Positions 1 to 7,281 of a stretch of DNA of 41,072 nt are shown one piece after another; within the stretch, counting starts at the first letter, position 1, and each line of letters starts with the position of its first letter. The notes beneath the pieces were generated by a model, which worked only from the letters and a program-made list of their open reading frames with translations, did no database searches and was not told the DNA's origin. The position numbers and the translations under genes were made by a program. Source of the stretch: UBA1422 sp041752735 (GTDB lineage: Bacteria; Bacillota; Clostridia; Peptostreptococcales; Anaerovoracaceae); NCBI GenBank assembly GCA_041752735.1, contig JBGSVW010000013.1:1-41072 (forward strand), read 5' to 3'.

Positions 1-131
1 TAAATATAATCGTCATGCCCTCCGTTGGAAAGCACCGTATGCAAATACTCCAACTCCAACGGTTCATTGTCCAGAATCTTCGTAAAGGATAGTTTATTAG
101 GCGCAGGGGGTCTGACAAGTAAAACTTTCAT
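1..131 (-). CDS. B12-binding radical SAM protein, N-terminal fragment cut by window edge
   Basis: Only about 43 N-terminal residues are inside the window. They begin MKVLLVRPP and read on to GGHDDYI, matching the start of the two complete neighbours upstream (MKVLLMRPW, MKIMLIRPR, each followed by a leucine-rich stretch and a GH pair). This is the first strand and helix of the cobalamin-binding Rossmann domain of class B radical SAM enzymes. The ATG is preceded by GAGG at good spacing. The gene lies 64 nt downstream of the previous radical SAM gene on the same strand, so it is probably the third paralogue of one operon. The radical SAM domain itself is outside the window; family assignment rests on N-terminal similarity and context. 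Confidence 0.75.
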   Translation of the reverse strand, partial: MKVLLVRPPAPNKLSFTKILDNEPLELEYLHTVLSNGGHDDYI

Positions 132-150
132 AGCTACCTCTATTTTTTTA

Positions 151-220
151 TCGTCATATTTTTGTCGTCATTTTGTTGTCATCATTTTTTTGTCGTCATA
201 TTTTTGTCATCATATTTTTG
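151..220. repeat. 14-bp direct tandem repeat, five copies
   Basis: Five head-to-tail 14-mers start at 151, 165, 179, 193 and 207. Units 1 and 4 are identical (TCGTCATATTTTTG); the others differ by one to three bases. The array covers the stop codon and last codons of the radical SAM gene on the minus strand and the spacer before the next one. Because 14 is not a multiple of three, a gain or loss of one unit would change the C-terminus or the intergenic spacing. Confidence 0.9.
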
Positions 221-1569
221 ATGTATACGCTAAAGATTGTTTTAAAACCACTGATCATGGCCCAAATATTATGCACCGGAATATTCTTGATCGTGTATGC
301 AGCAGAGTGCGGGTTGAAATTCACTATCATGGCGAATTTAATAACCTGCCAGTAATACCCTCGGAGTGACATCTGAGAAGGTCGAATCAGTATATCTCCA
401 AAGTTCCACTTTTCGTATTCCTCTTTGGCATAAAGCAACCGATCCTTGTATTGTTCATAAAGCGGGGTCAATGGGTGGGGTACCAACGGTGAAAAGGTAA
501 TTAATTCAGGCCTCAGATAGCGTACATATTGAATCAATTTTTTGAAGTCCGCCTTAGACCAATCAGGGTGTATTATGAAAGAACCCCAACAGGCGATTTT
601 ATTTTGCTGTAGTAACACCGTAGCCAGTTTATTCTCAGAAACCGTTGATGCTTTATTGTACTCCAACATCCTGTCATCATCAAAGGCTTCATACCCAACA
701 ATCACAGCCATGAGTCCATGCTGGGAAAGTCTCTTGATGGTATCCGGTTTTTCCAGAATGCTATTCACACTGCCATAGCAAATATATTTTTTTTCAATCT
801 TTCTTTCCGAAAGCAAATCGCAGAATTCCTCCAACCTTTGACTATTGATGAGGAAATCATTGTCACAAATCATCACATATGGTTCATCCAGCGACTGGAT
901 TTGGTCAACGATTTCATGGATATTGATTTCTCTCAGGTTTTGTCCCTCCAACTTCCAACGGATACAAAAATTACATCGGTTTCTGCATCCATATGCGGTT
1001 TGAATCAAAGCGCAAGGCGAGAATCCCACATACTGGTATAGGCTTCTGTATTTCGCGGTGGATTGTCGGTCCGGAACAATATATTCGTTTTGGCAAAATA
1101 CGCCATCATTGATAAACCCATGGGGTTTTGAGAAAACCCCTTCGATGATGCCAGGCTCCAGTCGTTGTTCAATGGAGTGAAACAGCAACTCAATGTTGCT
1201 CCTTGTGGTGGATTTAAAAACATGATCTACATCATCGCTAAAAAATGAATTGGGGAAACAAGTGGCCTGCACACCTCCCACCAATACCGGAACGTTAGGA
1301 TCAAAGGCTTTTACACTCCTGGCAATTTTTAACACGTTTTCTACGTCGGTGCATTGTGATGTTACGCCCACAACATCCGGTTGAAAATCTCTTAAATACT
1401 GCTCCACTGTCGCCTTTTTTTCCAACATCAAATCAACCAAAAGAATCTGGTGCCCCAGCTCCTTCAGCACAGTGGCAACACACTCAATGCCAAGGGGCTC
1501 TCCGAAGAGAAAGTTTTTGACGGTAGTGATTTTATTATTTACCCAAGGACGCATCAATAGCACTTTCAT
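196..1569 (-). CDS. B12-binding domain radical SAM protein (457 aa)
   Basis: Residues 1 to about 140 form a cobalamin-binding Rossmann domain (MKVLLMRPW start, VGVTSQ and VLVGGVQAT strands). Residues about 185-400 are the radical SAM barrel, with the [4Fe-4S] ligands C195, C199 and C202 in a CxxxCxxC motif (GCRNRCNFC). The classical DxHxxG cobalamin lower-ligand motif is absent, as in many family members. Such enzymes do methyl transfers to unactivated carbons, ring changes or other radical rearrangements; the substrate cannot be read from sequence. The start is 8 nt after the stop of the preceding paralogue. The C-terminal codons lie in a 14-bp tandem repeat. Class is sure, function unknown. 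Confidence 0.92.
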   Translation of the reverse strand: MKVLLMRPWVNNKITTVKNFLFGEPLGIECVATVLKELGHQILLVDLMLEKKATVEQYLRDFQPDVVGVTSQCTDVENVLKIARSVKAFDPNVPVLVGGVQATCFPNSFFSDDVDHVFKSTTRSNIELLFHSIEQRLEPGIIEGVFSKPHGFINDGVFCQNEYIVPDRQSTAKYRSLYQYVGFSPCALIQTAYGCRNRCNFCIRWKLEGQNLREINIHEIVDQIQSLDEPYVMICDNDFLINSQRLEEFCDLLSERKIEKKYICYGSVNSILEKPDTIKRLSQHGLMAVIVGYEAFDDDRMLEYNKASTVSENKLATVLLQQNKIACWGSFIIHPDWSKADFKKLIQYVRYLRPELITFSPLVPHPLTPLYEQYKDRLLYAKEEYEKWNFGDILIRPSQMSLRGYYWQVIKFAMIVNFNPHSAAYTIKNIPVHNIWAMISGFKTIFSVYIKNMMTKI

Positions 1570-1577
1570 TAAGGGCC

Positions 1578-2855
1578 CTATCCTTTCATAATCTTTTTGA
1601 GATATTGCACTGAAATCTTCATCGCGCCAAGTGATAGTTTCAAATTTGATTTCACCCCGTACCGCTTAAACATGATTCCAATGCTTCGAGGGTTCAATGT
1701 GATTTTATAATACAGCTTGAAAATTTCTATGTAATACTGACGTACGCTTAGTTTGGTTGGAGATATGACCAAGTGAGCCATATCCCATTTTTCGTGCTGA
1801 TCATAAGGAATGAGCAATTGCTCTTTATATTTCTCAAAATATGGTGTCGCCGGCATGGGGGTCAGGGGCTGCAAGTTCACAAAGATCAGCTTATTTTGTT
1901 TGATAAAGCTATAGAGCTTATTAAAATCCTCTTTTGTCCAATCAACACCTAAAATCACTGTGGCATAGCACTCGATTCCGAGTTTTTGTAAAATTGACAA
2001 CGCATTTTCATTGTCGCTGATGGTGGTTTTTTTGTTGTACGTGTTCAGCTGCTCTTGATCTGAGGCTTCTACCCCAACGATTACTGCTGATAATCCCACA
2101 TCACGAAGTTCAAGGATAACATCCTCATTGCCTGCAATGAAATCAGCCCTGCCATAGCATAGGAAATGTTTGTGAATGCCTTGTTTTTTTACTGCCTCGG
2201 CAAAGTCCAACAATCGCTGCCGATTATATAAAAAATCGTCGTCTACAATATACACTTCTTTCTGAGGGATCTGAATCAACTCTCTGATTACGTCATCAAT
2301 CTCCCGTGCTTTATAAGGGGATATTTCTTTGCAAAAACAGAAGTTGCACCTATACGGGCATCCAACAGATGTTTTAATCAAGGCGCAATTTTCCTGGAAA
2401 AGATAATAATACTTTTTTAAGTAATGGGAAGGAAGATCTCTGAATGGGAGGATGCCCTCAATTTTTCTGCAGCCTACCAACTGGTAAAGTGCCTGGGCAT
2501 TGGGAAAGATATAATCGATATTTGCATCGGAAAAATCTTCAGGGCAAACTTCCGCATGTACACCACCAACTCCAACGATGATGGATGGATTATAGGCCTT
2601 TGTCTGTCTGGCAAGGTCTTTCATCACGCCAATATGGCTAATATATCCTGTAATACCAAGAAGCTCCGGAGAATGTAGTTTCAAAAAGTGCACCAGGGGG
2701 CGCTTTTCTAAAATCATATCCACAAAGATTACTTCATGTCCGTTTTCCTTAAGAACCCCCATTAAAATCATACATTCCAGGGGCTCGCATATCATGACGC
2801 TTTGAAGTCCAATGGTTCTGGAATCCGGCCTGGGCCTGATTAGCATTATTTTCAT
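1578..2855 (-). CDS. B12-binding domain radical SAM protein (425 aa)
   Basis: This is a paralogue of the next gene downstream, with the same layout: N-terminal cobalamin-binding domain (MKIMLIRPR, FVDMILE, VGVGGVHAE) and radical SAM barrel with C166, C170 and C173 (GCPYRCNFC). An upstream in-frame start is possible, but the ATG chosen overlaps the methyltransferase stop as ATGA and matches the paralogue N-termini, so translational coupling is likely. The DxHxxG motif is absent. The C-terminal third, beginning near VISPTKLSVRQYY, parallels LIRPSQMSLRGYY in the paralogue and looks like a family-specific domain. The substrate is unknown. A methyltransferase partner in the same operon suggests small-molecule or lipid tailoring, which is inference. 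Confidence 0.92.
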   Translation of the reverse strand: MKIMLIRPRPDSRTIGLQSVMICEPLECMILMGVLKENGHEVIFVDMILEKRPLVHFLKLHSPELLGITGYISHIGVMKDLARQTKAYNPSIIVGVGGVHAEVCPEDFSDANIDYIFPNAQALYQLVGCRKIEGILPFRDLPSHYLKKYYYLFQENCALIKTSVGCPYRCNFCFCKEISPYKAREIDDVIRELIQIPQKEVYIVDDDFLYNRQRLLDFAEAVKKQGIHKHFLCYGRADFIAGNEDVILELRDVGLSAVIVGVEASDQEQLNTYNKKTTISDNENALSILQKLGIECYATVILGVDWTKEDFNKLYSFIKQNKLIFVNLQPLTPMPATPYFEKYKEQLLIPYDQHEKWDMAHLVISPTKLSVRQYYIEIFKLYYKITLNPRSIGIMFKRYGVKSNLKLSLGAMKISVQYLKKIMKG

Positions 2856-3448
2856 ATTTTTCTCATTACAAAACCGCATATGGATGGCATAAACCACCTC
2901 TCTCGGATTGTAAACCTTTCTTCAATGACGAATTGGTTTTCAAACAGCCTTGTGAATTCATCCCTGGAGAGATACTCTGCCTTTTCGGCTGTTCTCTCGA
3001 CCAACCAAAGCGCAATTTGGTCATACAAACTATTTTGGCTGGCTTGTACAAAAACCGCCATGCCGTTTTGGTTTAACATTTCATAGACCTTTTCGCTAAT
3101 TTTGGCTTTCTCTTTGTAATACGGGAAGGAATGGCAACAGATTGCTAAATCGAATTTATCTGCATCTGCTTTCAACTCGTCAATGTCTCCACAAATGAAA
3201 TTTGCAGGAATGTTTTTCTCCCGGCATTTTTGTATCATTTCCTGTGCTTTATCAATTCCGGTTAATTCAATCCCGGGGTATAGTCGGGAAATCTGTTGAA
3301 GCAGTTGTCCGGTGCCACAGCCAATATCAATCAGACTCTCCGGTTTCATGCCGTCAAGCCGTCCCATCACATATTCCCTCGTGGGTGTCAGTGAATACTT
3401 TTGCACCCATAGATGATCATATTTTTCTGCTAATTTGTTCCAAATCAT
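2852..3448 (-). CDS. class I SAM-dependent methyltransferase
   Basis: This 198-aa protein has the Rossmann methyltransferase motif I DIGCGTGQ at residues 41-48, motif II acidic residue in LTGIDKA, and the later strand FDLAICCHSF, all typical of UbiE/Methyltransf_25-type enzymes. It binds S-adenosylmethionine; the acceptor cannot be told. It is the first gene of the operon, 90 bp downstream of a sigma-A-like promoter, and its TGA overlaps the start of the first radical SAM gene. A conventional methyltransferase feeding or finishing the chemistry of three B12-radical SAM enzymes is plausible. Confidence 0.9.
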   Translation of the reverse strand: MIWNKLAEKYDHLWVQKYSLTPTREYVMGRLDGMKPESLIDIGCGTGQLLQQISRLYPGIELTGIDKAQEMIQKCREKNIPANFICGDIDELKADADKFDLAICCHSFPYYKEKAKISEKVYEMLNQNGMAVFVQASQNSLYDQIALWLVERTAEKAEYLSRDEFTRLFENQFVIEERFTIRERWFMPSICGFVMRKI

Positions 3449-3471
3449 AGCCTACCCAGTACTTCCGTAAA

Positions 3472-3522
3472 AATCCCGTGGGATTCATAAACCCCTTCAT
3501 TCTAAAAGCTAGGATAAGGGGT
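3472..3522 (-). promoter_or_regulatory. hairpin-rich leader of the methyltransferase/radical SAM operon
   Basis: In the transcript between promoter and first gene there are two stem-loops. The first pairs ACCCCTT with AAGGGGT (3516-3522 with 3491-3497). The second is a short AATCCC-AC-GGGATT hairpin (3472-3485) followed by a U run. The second resembles a weak intrinsic terminator, so attenuation is possible. No known riboswitch class was recognised. Confidence 0.35.
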
Positions 3523-3537
3523 ATTGTTGTTATTCTG

Positions 3538-3566
3538 ATTTTACCTTTCCGGCTGGTTGTTTACAA
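3538..3566 (-). promoter_or_regulatory. sigma-A-type promoter for the methyltransferase/radical SAM operon
   Basis: On the minus strand TTGTAA (3561-3566) and TAAAAT (3538-3543) are separated by exactly 17 bp. Transcription would start about 80 nt before the methyltransferase ATG. Confidence 0.6.
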
Positions 3567-3618
3567 GGTATTTGTTCCTTATACCATTTTGTTTTAACTG
3601 TAATTGCCTTTTCATCGG

Positions 3619-3649
3619 CAAAAAACAAAACAGCACCTATAGGTGCTGT
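3619..3649 (-). terminator. intrinsic terminator after the small envelope operon
   Basis: The minus strand shows ACAGCACC-TATA-GGTGCTGT followed by a T-rich tract. It lies about 10 nt after the stop of the 66-aa protein gene. Confidence 0.85.
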
Positions 3650-3659
3650 AATAAGAAGT

Positions 3660-3860
3660 TTATACCTTGCTGATAATCTTTTGTGCCTTTCCTTTTGCTC
3701 TTACCAGCATTCTTTCAGTTTTGTGCTCCGCTTTATTCATGAGCTGATCGGATTTCTTAATCATATTTTCTGTCTTTTGGTTTAGTTTTTCTTTTAGAAC
3801 CTTTGCATTGACGATATTTTCGTCCATGATTTTTTCAGCTTTGTCAGTAAATTTTTTCAT
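3660..3860 (-). CDS. small Lys/Glu-rich helical protein, unknown function (66 aa)
   Basis: The protein is almost wholly charged and predicted helical (MKKFTDKAEKIMDEN start), with regularly spaced Asn, Lys, Glu and Met and no transmembrane segment or cysteine. It resembles small apolipophorin/YtxH-like amphipathic proteins in composition only. A longer GTG-started version would add 12 residues; the ATG chosen has AGG at suitable spacing. It is the last gene of the yggT operon, 36 nt after the DUF5670 gene, followed by a good terminator. An envelope or stress role is inferred from the neighbours only. Confidence 0.65.
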   Translation of the reverse strand: MKKFTDKAEKIMDENIVNAKVLKEKLNQKTENMIKKSDQLMNKAEHKTERMLVRAKGKAQKIISKV

Positions 3861-3896
3861 TTTAAACCTGTCTTTCCTTTGTTGGTTGTGATCCAC

Positions 3897-4037
3897 TTAT
3901 CGTCTGCCTTGAAGCAACTGTATTACAATTACAACTAACGCAATCACCAATAATACGTGTATGAGCGAGCCTCCTATTGAGGTAAATAACCCCAGAGCCC
4001 ACAAAATAACCAATACGACTACAACTGTCCATAACAT
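3897..4037 (-). CDS. DUF5670/lmo0937 family tiny membrane protein (46 aa)
   Basis: The frame reads MLWTVVVVLVILWALGLFT at the start and ends LLQGRR. It has two hydrophobic segments (about residues 3-18 and 27-42) joined by SIGGSLIH. This pattern (ML-W hydrophobic start, LGxxTxxxGGxxIHxLLVIAxVxxxxxLxxGRR) is the signature of the lmo0937 family (DUF5670), found in many bacteria, often with stress-linked genes. It lies 26 nt after yggT and 36 nt before the small Lys-rich gene. A longer ORF overlaps it in another frame on the same strand but has no family resemblance. Confidence 0.85.
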   Translation of the reverse strand: MLWTVVVVLVILWALGLFTSIGGSLIHVLLVIALVVIVIQLLQGRR

Positions 4038-4063
4038 AATTCTTCACACTTTCATTTTACTGT

Positions 4064-4414
4064 TTATACGTTCCGACCGAATCTACTGCCGGATCGCCTT
4101 GATATCAGCTTTAATAAAGCCCATTCAAGGAAACTAAAGACTACAATCGCAATGACGGTTGCAGGTTCTAATACGCCAAGAATCCCTAGTATGTTGGTAT
4201 TCATCGTTGCGAAGATACCTTCAAAGAGACTAATTAATGGCTGAGTAATATCGTACAGACCTTGCACCAAGCCGTTACCGGCATTGGCACCAAGTAGTTT
4301 TAGTATAAAGCGAAATACTAGGATCAGCTCAATAATGCTGAAGACTATAGCAATGACTCGCGAAATACCAGAACCACCTCTGAGAATCTTGTATTTGTTT
4401 GGGGATTTTCCCAT
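4064..4414 (-). CDS. YggT family membrane protein
   Basis: The 116-aa protein has two hydrophobic segments (about residues 19-42 and 75-100). The conserved core IELILVFRFILKLLGANAGNGL and TQPLI is typical of the YggT family, in which the FRFIL and N-x-P/TxP regions are conserved. The family function is poorly defined (linked to osmotic or ion homeostasis and cell division in some species). The N-terminus has a short basic cytoplasmic tail (MGKSPNKYKILRGG). It heads a three-gene unit with the DUF5670 and Lys-rich proteins. An extended -10 lies 140 nt upstream with a terminator-like hairpin in between. Confidence 0.82.
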   Translation of the reverse strand: MGKSPNKYKILRGGSGISRVIAIVFSIIELILVFRFILKLLGANAGNGLVQGLYDITQPLISLFEGIFATMNTNILGILGVLEPATVIAIVVFSFLEWALLKLISRRSGSRFGRNV

Positions 4415-4442
4415 ATATTAACCATGCCTTTCTATTTTAAAT

Positions 4443-4470
4443 AAAAAAAACGACCGTATTTATCTGGTCG
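4443..4470 (-). terminator. intrinsic terminator or attenuator upstream of yggT
   Basis: CGACC and GGTCG pair around a 10-nt loop and are followed on the minus strand by eight T residues. It may end the transcript of the gene at 4626-5549, 155 nt upstream. It also lies between an extended -10 at 4551 and the yggT start, so it could act as an attenuator. Confidence 0.65.
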
Positions 4471-4550
4471 CAATATTAGCTATATCGTAAATATGAAATC
4501 AATGTAGCAATTGGGTGAAAACTCAATAATATTTCGAATTTTCTAAATTG

Positions 4551-4559
4551 AGTATAACA
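4551..4559 (-). promoter_or_regulatory. extended -10 element before yggT
   Basis: The minus strand reads TGTTATACT, an extended -10 (TGnTATACT). No good -35 was seen at 16-18 bp. It would give a leader of about 130 nt for yggT. Confidence 0.4.
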
Positions 4560-4625
4560 CAAATACAATTAAATAGATATGCTTTTGGCTTTATGTGTGG
4601 ATAAAACCATAAATAAACAAAAATG

Positions 4626-5549
4626 TTACTCTTGGCCCAATGGAAAATCCACAGTAAAGCTTGCTACCGTCTTGTCCGTAACTACCGATGAAAACCCGTT
4701 GAACGGAAATTGAAACTGGTATAGTACAATTCCGTCGTATGGCTTTTCGGCAGTTTCACCGGTGAGGAAAGCGATATACTGGTCAATTTCCTGAGATGTA
4801 AGGGGAATCCATTGCGTCTCAAGTCGATAATATGCAATCATCAGACTAGCTCGTTGAACCCCGGTTTCGTCAAATTCTCCCATCACATAATTCCGGGATT
4901 CTATGGTATAATCACCATCGCTATGAAAAGACTTCCGAACTTCCCAAAGAGCATAGTCCGTCTTAACATCATATGCGGAAATGACTTTATCCAGCGCATC
5001 CCCTATGGTAATCCCCCGACCGGTGACTGCAGGGGCATCGTAAGTGGTTTGATTCAAACGGTACTCCGGGATCCCAGTCCACTCATTGGCAACATAGGAA
5101 TCTCCTTGCTGCAAACGATAAGGATCGCCCCCCAGGATTAGCGTCTGTATATCAAGTCCCTTTGAGTTTTCCAGATCCTTTAAATCGATGGTGTCATAAA
5201 CTAAGGTAATCTTGTGCAACAGAAACCCCTCTGAAACCACATAAGAGTATACCGTAATATCTTGTTCCGTATCACAAAAAGCCCCATCGTCGTAGCAGCT
5301 GGTTAGGCTTTCCACATAATGGTTTAATTTGTCCTGCATTTCTTGCCTGTTTCCAAGTCGATAAAACACCGCCGTGTGCTTCACTTGTTCACCGGTAAAA
5401 AATGAAAACGGCAATGTCGTAATACGCGCAGTTTTCCCTTGGTCATTTATCACTTCATAATAATCATGAGGAAATGATTTGTTGAAAAACATAAATAAGC
5501 CTATGGCAATCACTATGTTTATACATATGAGCAATGCAATTTTTTTCAA
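4626..5549 (-). CDS. membrane-anchored extracytoplasmic protein of unknown function
   Basis: The 307-aa protein begins KKIALLICINIVIAIGLFMF, a single N-terminal hydrophobic segment (residues 4-21) that is an uncleaved signal anchor or signal peptide. The remaining 280 residues are hydrophilic and rich in Tyr, Asp and Thr, with two Cys close together (SCYDDGAFC) that could form a disulphide. No family was recognised. The start is TTG, with GGAG 7 nt upstream. It is a single gene between the ferritin-like gene and the yggT operon. Confidence 0.7.
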   Translation of the reverse strand: MKKIALLICINIVIAIGLFMFFNKSFPHDYYEVINDQGKTARITTLPFSFFTGEQVKHTAVFYRLGNRQEMQDKLNHYVESLTSCYDDGAFCDTEQDITVYSYVVSEGFLLHKITLVYDTIDLKDLENSKGLDIQTLILGGDPYRLQQGDSYVANEWTGIPEYRLNQTTYDAPAVTGRGITIGDALDKVISAYDVKTDYALWEVRKSFHSDGDYTIESRNYVMGEFDETGVQRASLMIAYYRLETQWIPLTSQEIDQYIAFLTGETAEKPYDGIVLYQFQFPFNGFSSVVTDKTVASFTVDFPLGQE

Positions 5550-5595
5550 CTAACTACTCCTATTTGTTGGCCGCTACCCCAACGAAATCCACATA

Positions 5596-6081
5596 CTAAA
5601 AGTCTTTTCTCAATCCGAATTCCGCAGATTCCACCCACTCTTCAGCATTCCGAAGCAACGATGCCAAGTTGTCCAGGGCTTCAAAGTGTTGCTTTTCTTG
5701 GGCAATCAGATATTTAAATAAATCAACATCTTGCTTGTCCACAGCCTTTGACATGAACTCCGAATAAAGAGCAATGCTTTGCATCTCTTTTTCGGATGCA
5801 AGTCTATAAAAATCCAGTTGACTGGGATTGGGCTTAATCGCTGTTGCAAGATCACCGATTTCACTAAAAATATTTTTTACCTTCTGTAACGTGTCAGAAT
5901 TCGGCATTTCGATGGGTTGCCGTGCTTGTCTGTTTTTCAGCATTTGCGCATGATGCGCCTCATCATTGGCCAACATAATGCATACCGGATACAAAGCATT
6001 TTCTCGATTGATATCAGCTTGTTCCCTGTAATATTGTTCGCCATCCAGTTCCATTTTTATGGCATATTCCAGTGTATTCAT
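5596..6081 (-). CDS. rubrerythrin/ferritin-like diiron protein
   Basis: This 161-aa four-helix protein has the spaced diiron ligands of ferritin-like domains: MELDGEQYY in helix 1, NDEAHHAQML in helix 2, SEKEMQSIALY in helix 3 and AQEKQHFEAL in helix 4. There is no C-terminal rubredoxin domain, so it is closer to short ferritin-like or 'erythrin' proteins than to full rubrerythrin. Likely role: peroxide reduction or iron handling in an anaerobe. An upstream in-frame ATG exists at 6117, but it overlaps the TATAAT element at 6121-6126; the start used here has GGAGG 11 nt upstream. Confidence 0.85.
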   Translation of the reverse strand: MNTLEYAIKMELDGEQYYREQADINRENALYPVCIMLANDEAHHAQMLKNRQARQPIEMPNSDTLQKVKNIFSEIGDLATAIKPNPSQLDFYRLASEKEMQSIALYSEFMSKAVDKQDVDLFKYLIAQEKQHFEALDNLASLLRNAEEWVESAEFGLRKDF

Positions 6082-6120
6082 TTTATCACTTGCCTCCCAT
6101 GTATTGTATTTATCCATATC

Positions 6121-6126
6121 ATTATA
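6121..6126 (-). promoter_or_regulatory. -10 element of the ferritin-like gene
   Basis: A perfect TATAAT on the minus strand lies 40 nt before the chosen ATG. No strong -35 is visible at the usual distance. It argues against the longer reading of the gene. Confidence 0.45.
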
Positions 6127-6174
6127 TCATGGGATAATTAATCTGCGCGTAATTTTATTGAAGGATCATGGGAA

Positions 6175-6576
6175 TCATTTCCCAAAAAAACGTTGTATCT
6201 CTTTCGTAGCGCTATCAATGGAGTCTGAGCCGTGTATGATGTTTTCGGAGGTGGATAACGCAAAATCTCCCCGAATGGTTCCAGAGGGTGCATCTTCTAT
6301 TTTTGTGGGACCTATCATGGTTCTCATTCCTTCTACTACGTTATCCCCTTCCACAATCATTCCCCAGACGGGGCCGGACGTCATAAAGTCTTCAATTTCA
6401 TGGTAGAACGGTTTTTCAACCAGGTGGGCATAATGCTCTTTTAAAATCTCTTTTGACAGCACCATTGATTTTATCTCAACAATACGAAATCCTTTTTTCT
6501 CAATTCTAGAGATGATGGTACCCGCCAAACATCGTTTTATGGCATCGGGTTTTAGCATAATATACGTTCTATCCAT
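6175..6576 (-). CDS. ndk: nucleoside diphosphate kinase
   Basis: The 133-aa protein begins with TYIMLKPDAIKR, the family's ATP-site strand, and has the active-site signature NIIHGSDS with phospho-acceptor H115. R86 (GMRTMIG), R102 (TIRGDF) and N112 complete the usual nucleotide site. It exchanges the gamma phosphate between nucleoside tri- and diphosphates in the cytoplasm. Length is at the short bacterial norm. It follows the SGNH hydrolase gene by 33 nt with its own GGAGG site and is probably the last gene of the PadR operon. Confidence 0.97.
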   Translation of the reverse strand: MDRTYIMLKPDAIKRCLAGTIISRIEKKGFRIVEIKSMVLSKEILKEHYAHLVEKPFYHEIEDFMTSGPVWGMIVEGDNVVEGMRTMIGPTKIEDAPSGTIRGDFALSTSENIIHGSDSIDSATKEIQRFFGK

Positions 6577-6609
6577 TTTATCCTCCTATCACGTTCTGAT
6601 TTCATTTGC

Positions 6610-7281
6610 TTAATACTGCTCAGCAATGGTCTTGTAAATCAATTCGTACCCTTGTGTATTGGGATGGATTCCGTCAGTGCATAAATAGTCACAGTAATTG
6701 TTGCACTTCAAGAACGCACTACGAATATCTATGATAGGCACCGCCAGCTTTGTGGCTAGCAACATCACTTCTACATTATACAACTCTTGCCAACGATAAA
6801 TCATATTAATATCGCCCAGCCACTTCATTATATTTTCGCTGTTGATGCCCCTGGATACCCATTTGAAGTATCTCTCCGGGTCCAAGGGAGGTAATGTAAG
6901 TAAAATCGGTTTTCCACCATTGCGTTGTATTTCCTCTATTAGCTCTTTGTACAGTTCGGCAAATTTTGCCAGTGGTGTCTTCGCCACATGCTCTTTTTCT
7001 GGGTTCTCTGCAATTTCACTCCATATAAAGTCACAGTCGTTGCCGCCAAGTTCAAGGAAAATGCTTTTGTAATCTACCAACTCGCAGGCATGACGCTTGA
7101 TGACCGAAAGTCCTTTAGCCACCGTACATCCAAACAGGGAGTAGTTCTTTATATGAATATCATTTCTGCCGAAGAGACTTTCCAGATTCATTTTTATACT
7201 TTCGTATCTGCTGGTTTCGGTTTGTAAAACAACACCTTTTCCAATTGAATCTCCAAATACGCAAAGTTCCATTACGCTCAT
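6610..7281 (-). CDS. SGNH/GDSL-type esterase or lipase
   Basis: The 223-aa protein shows the four SGNH blocks: GDS with nucleophile S12 (block I), a Gly in block II, GGND at 79-82 (block III) and DGIHPN with H206 and D203 (block V). No signal peptide is visible, so it is probably cytoplasmic. Substrate could be a lipid, acyl or acetyl ester. Its ATG overlaps the stop of the membrane protein gene as ATGA, so the two are translationally coupled. Confidence 0.9.
   Translation of the reverse strand: MSVMELCVFGDSIGKGVVLQTETSRYESIKMNLESLFGRNDIHIKNYSLFGCTVAKGLSVIKRHACELVDYKSIFLELGGNDCDFIWSEIAENPEKEHVAKTPLAKFAELYKELIEEIQRNGGKPILLTLPPLDPERYFKWVSRGINSENIMKWLGDINMIYRWQELYNVEVMLLATKLAVPIIDIRSAFLKCNNYCDYLCTDGIHPNTQGYELIYKTIAEQY

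Noticed and set aside
151..220. Short repeats as a CRISPR array
   Set aside because: Units are 14 bp and head-to-tail without spacers, and no cas gene is present.
3862..4047. 61-aa open frame in the yggT operon
   Set aside because: It overlaps the 46-aa DUF5670 gene in another frame and has no family resemblance, while the 46-aa frame matches a known family over its whole length.
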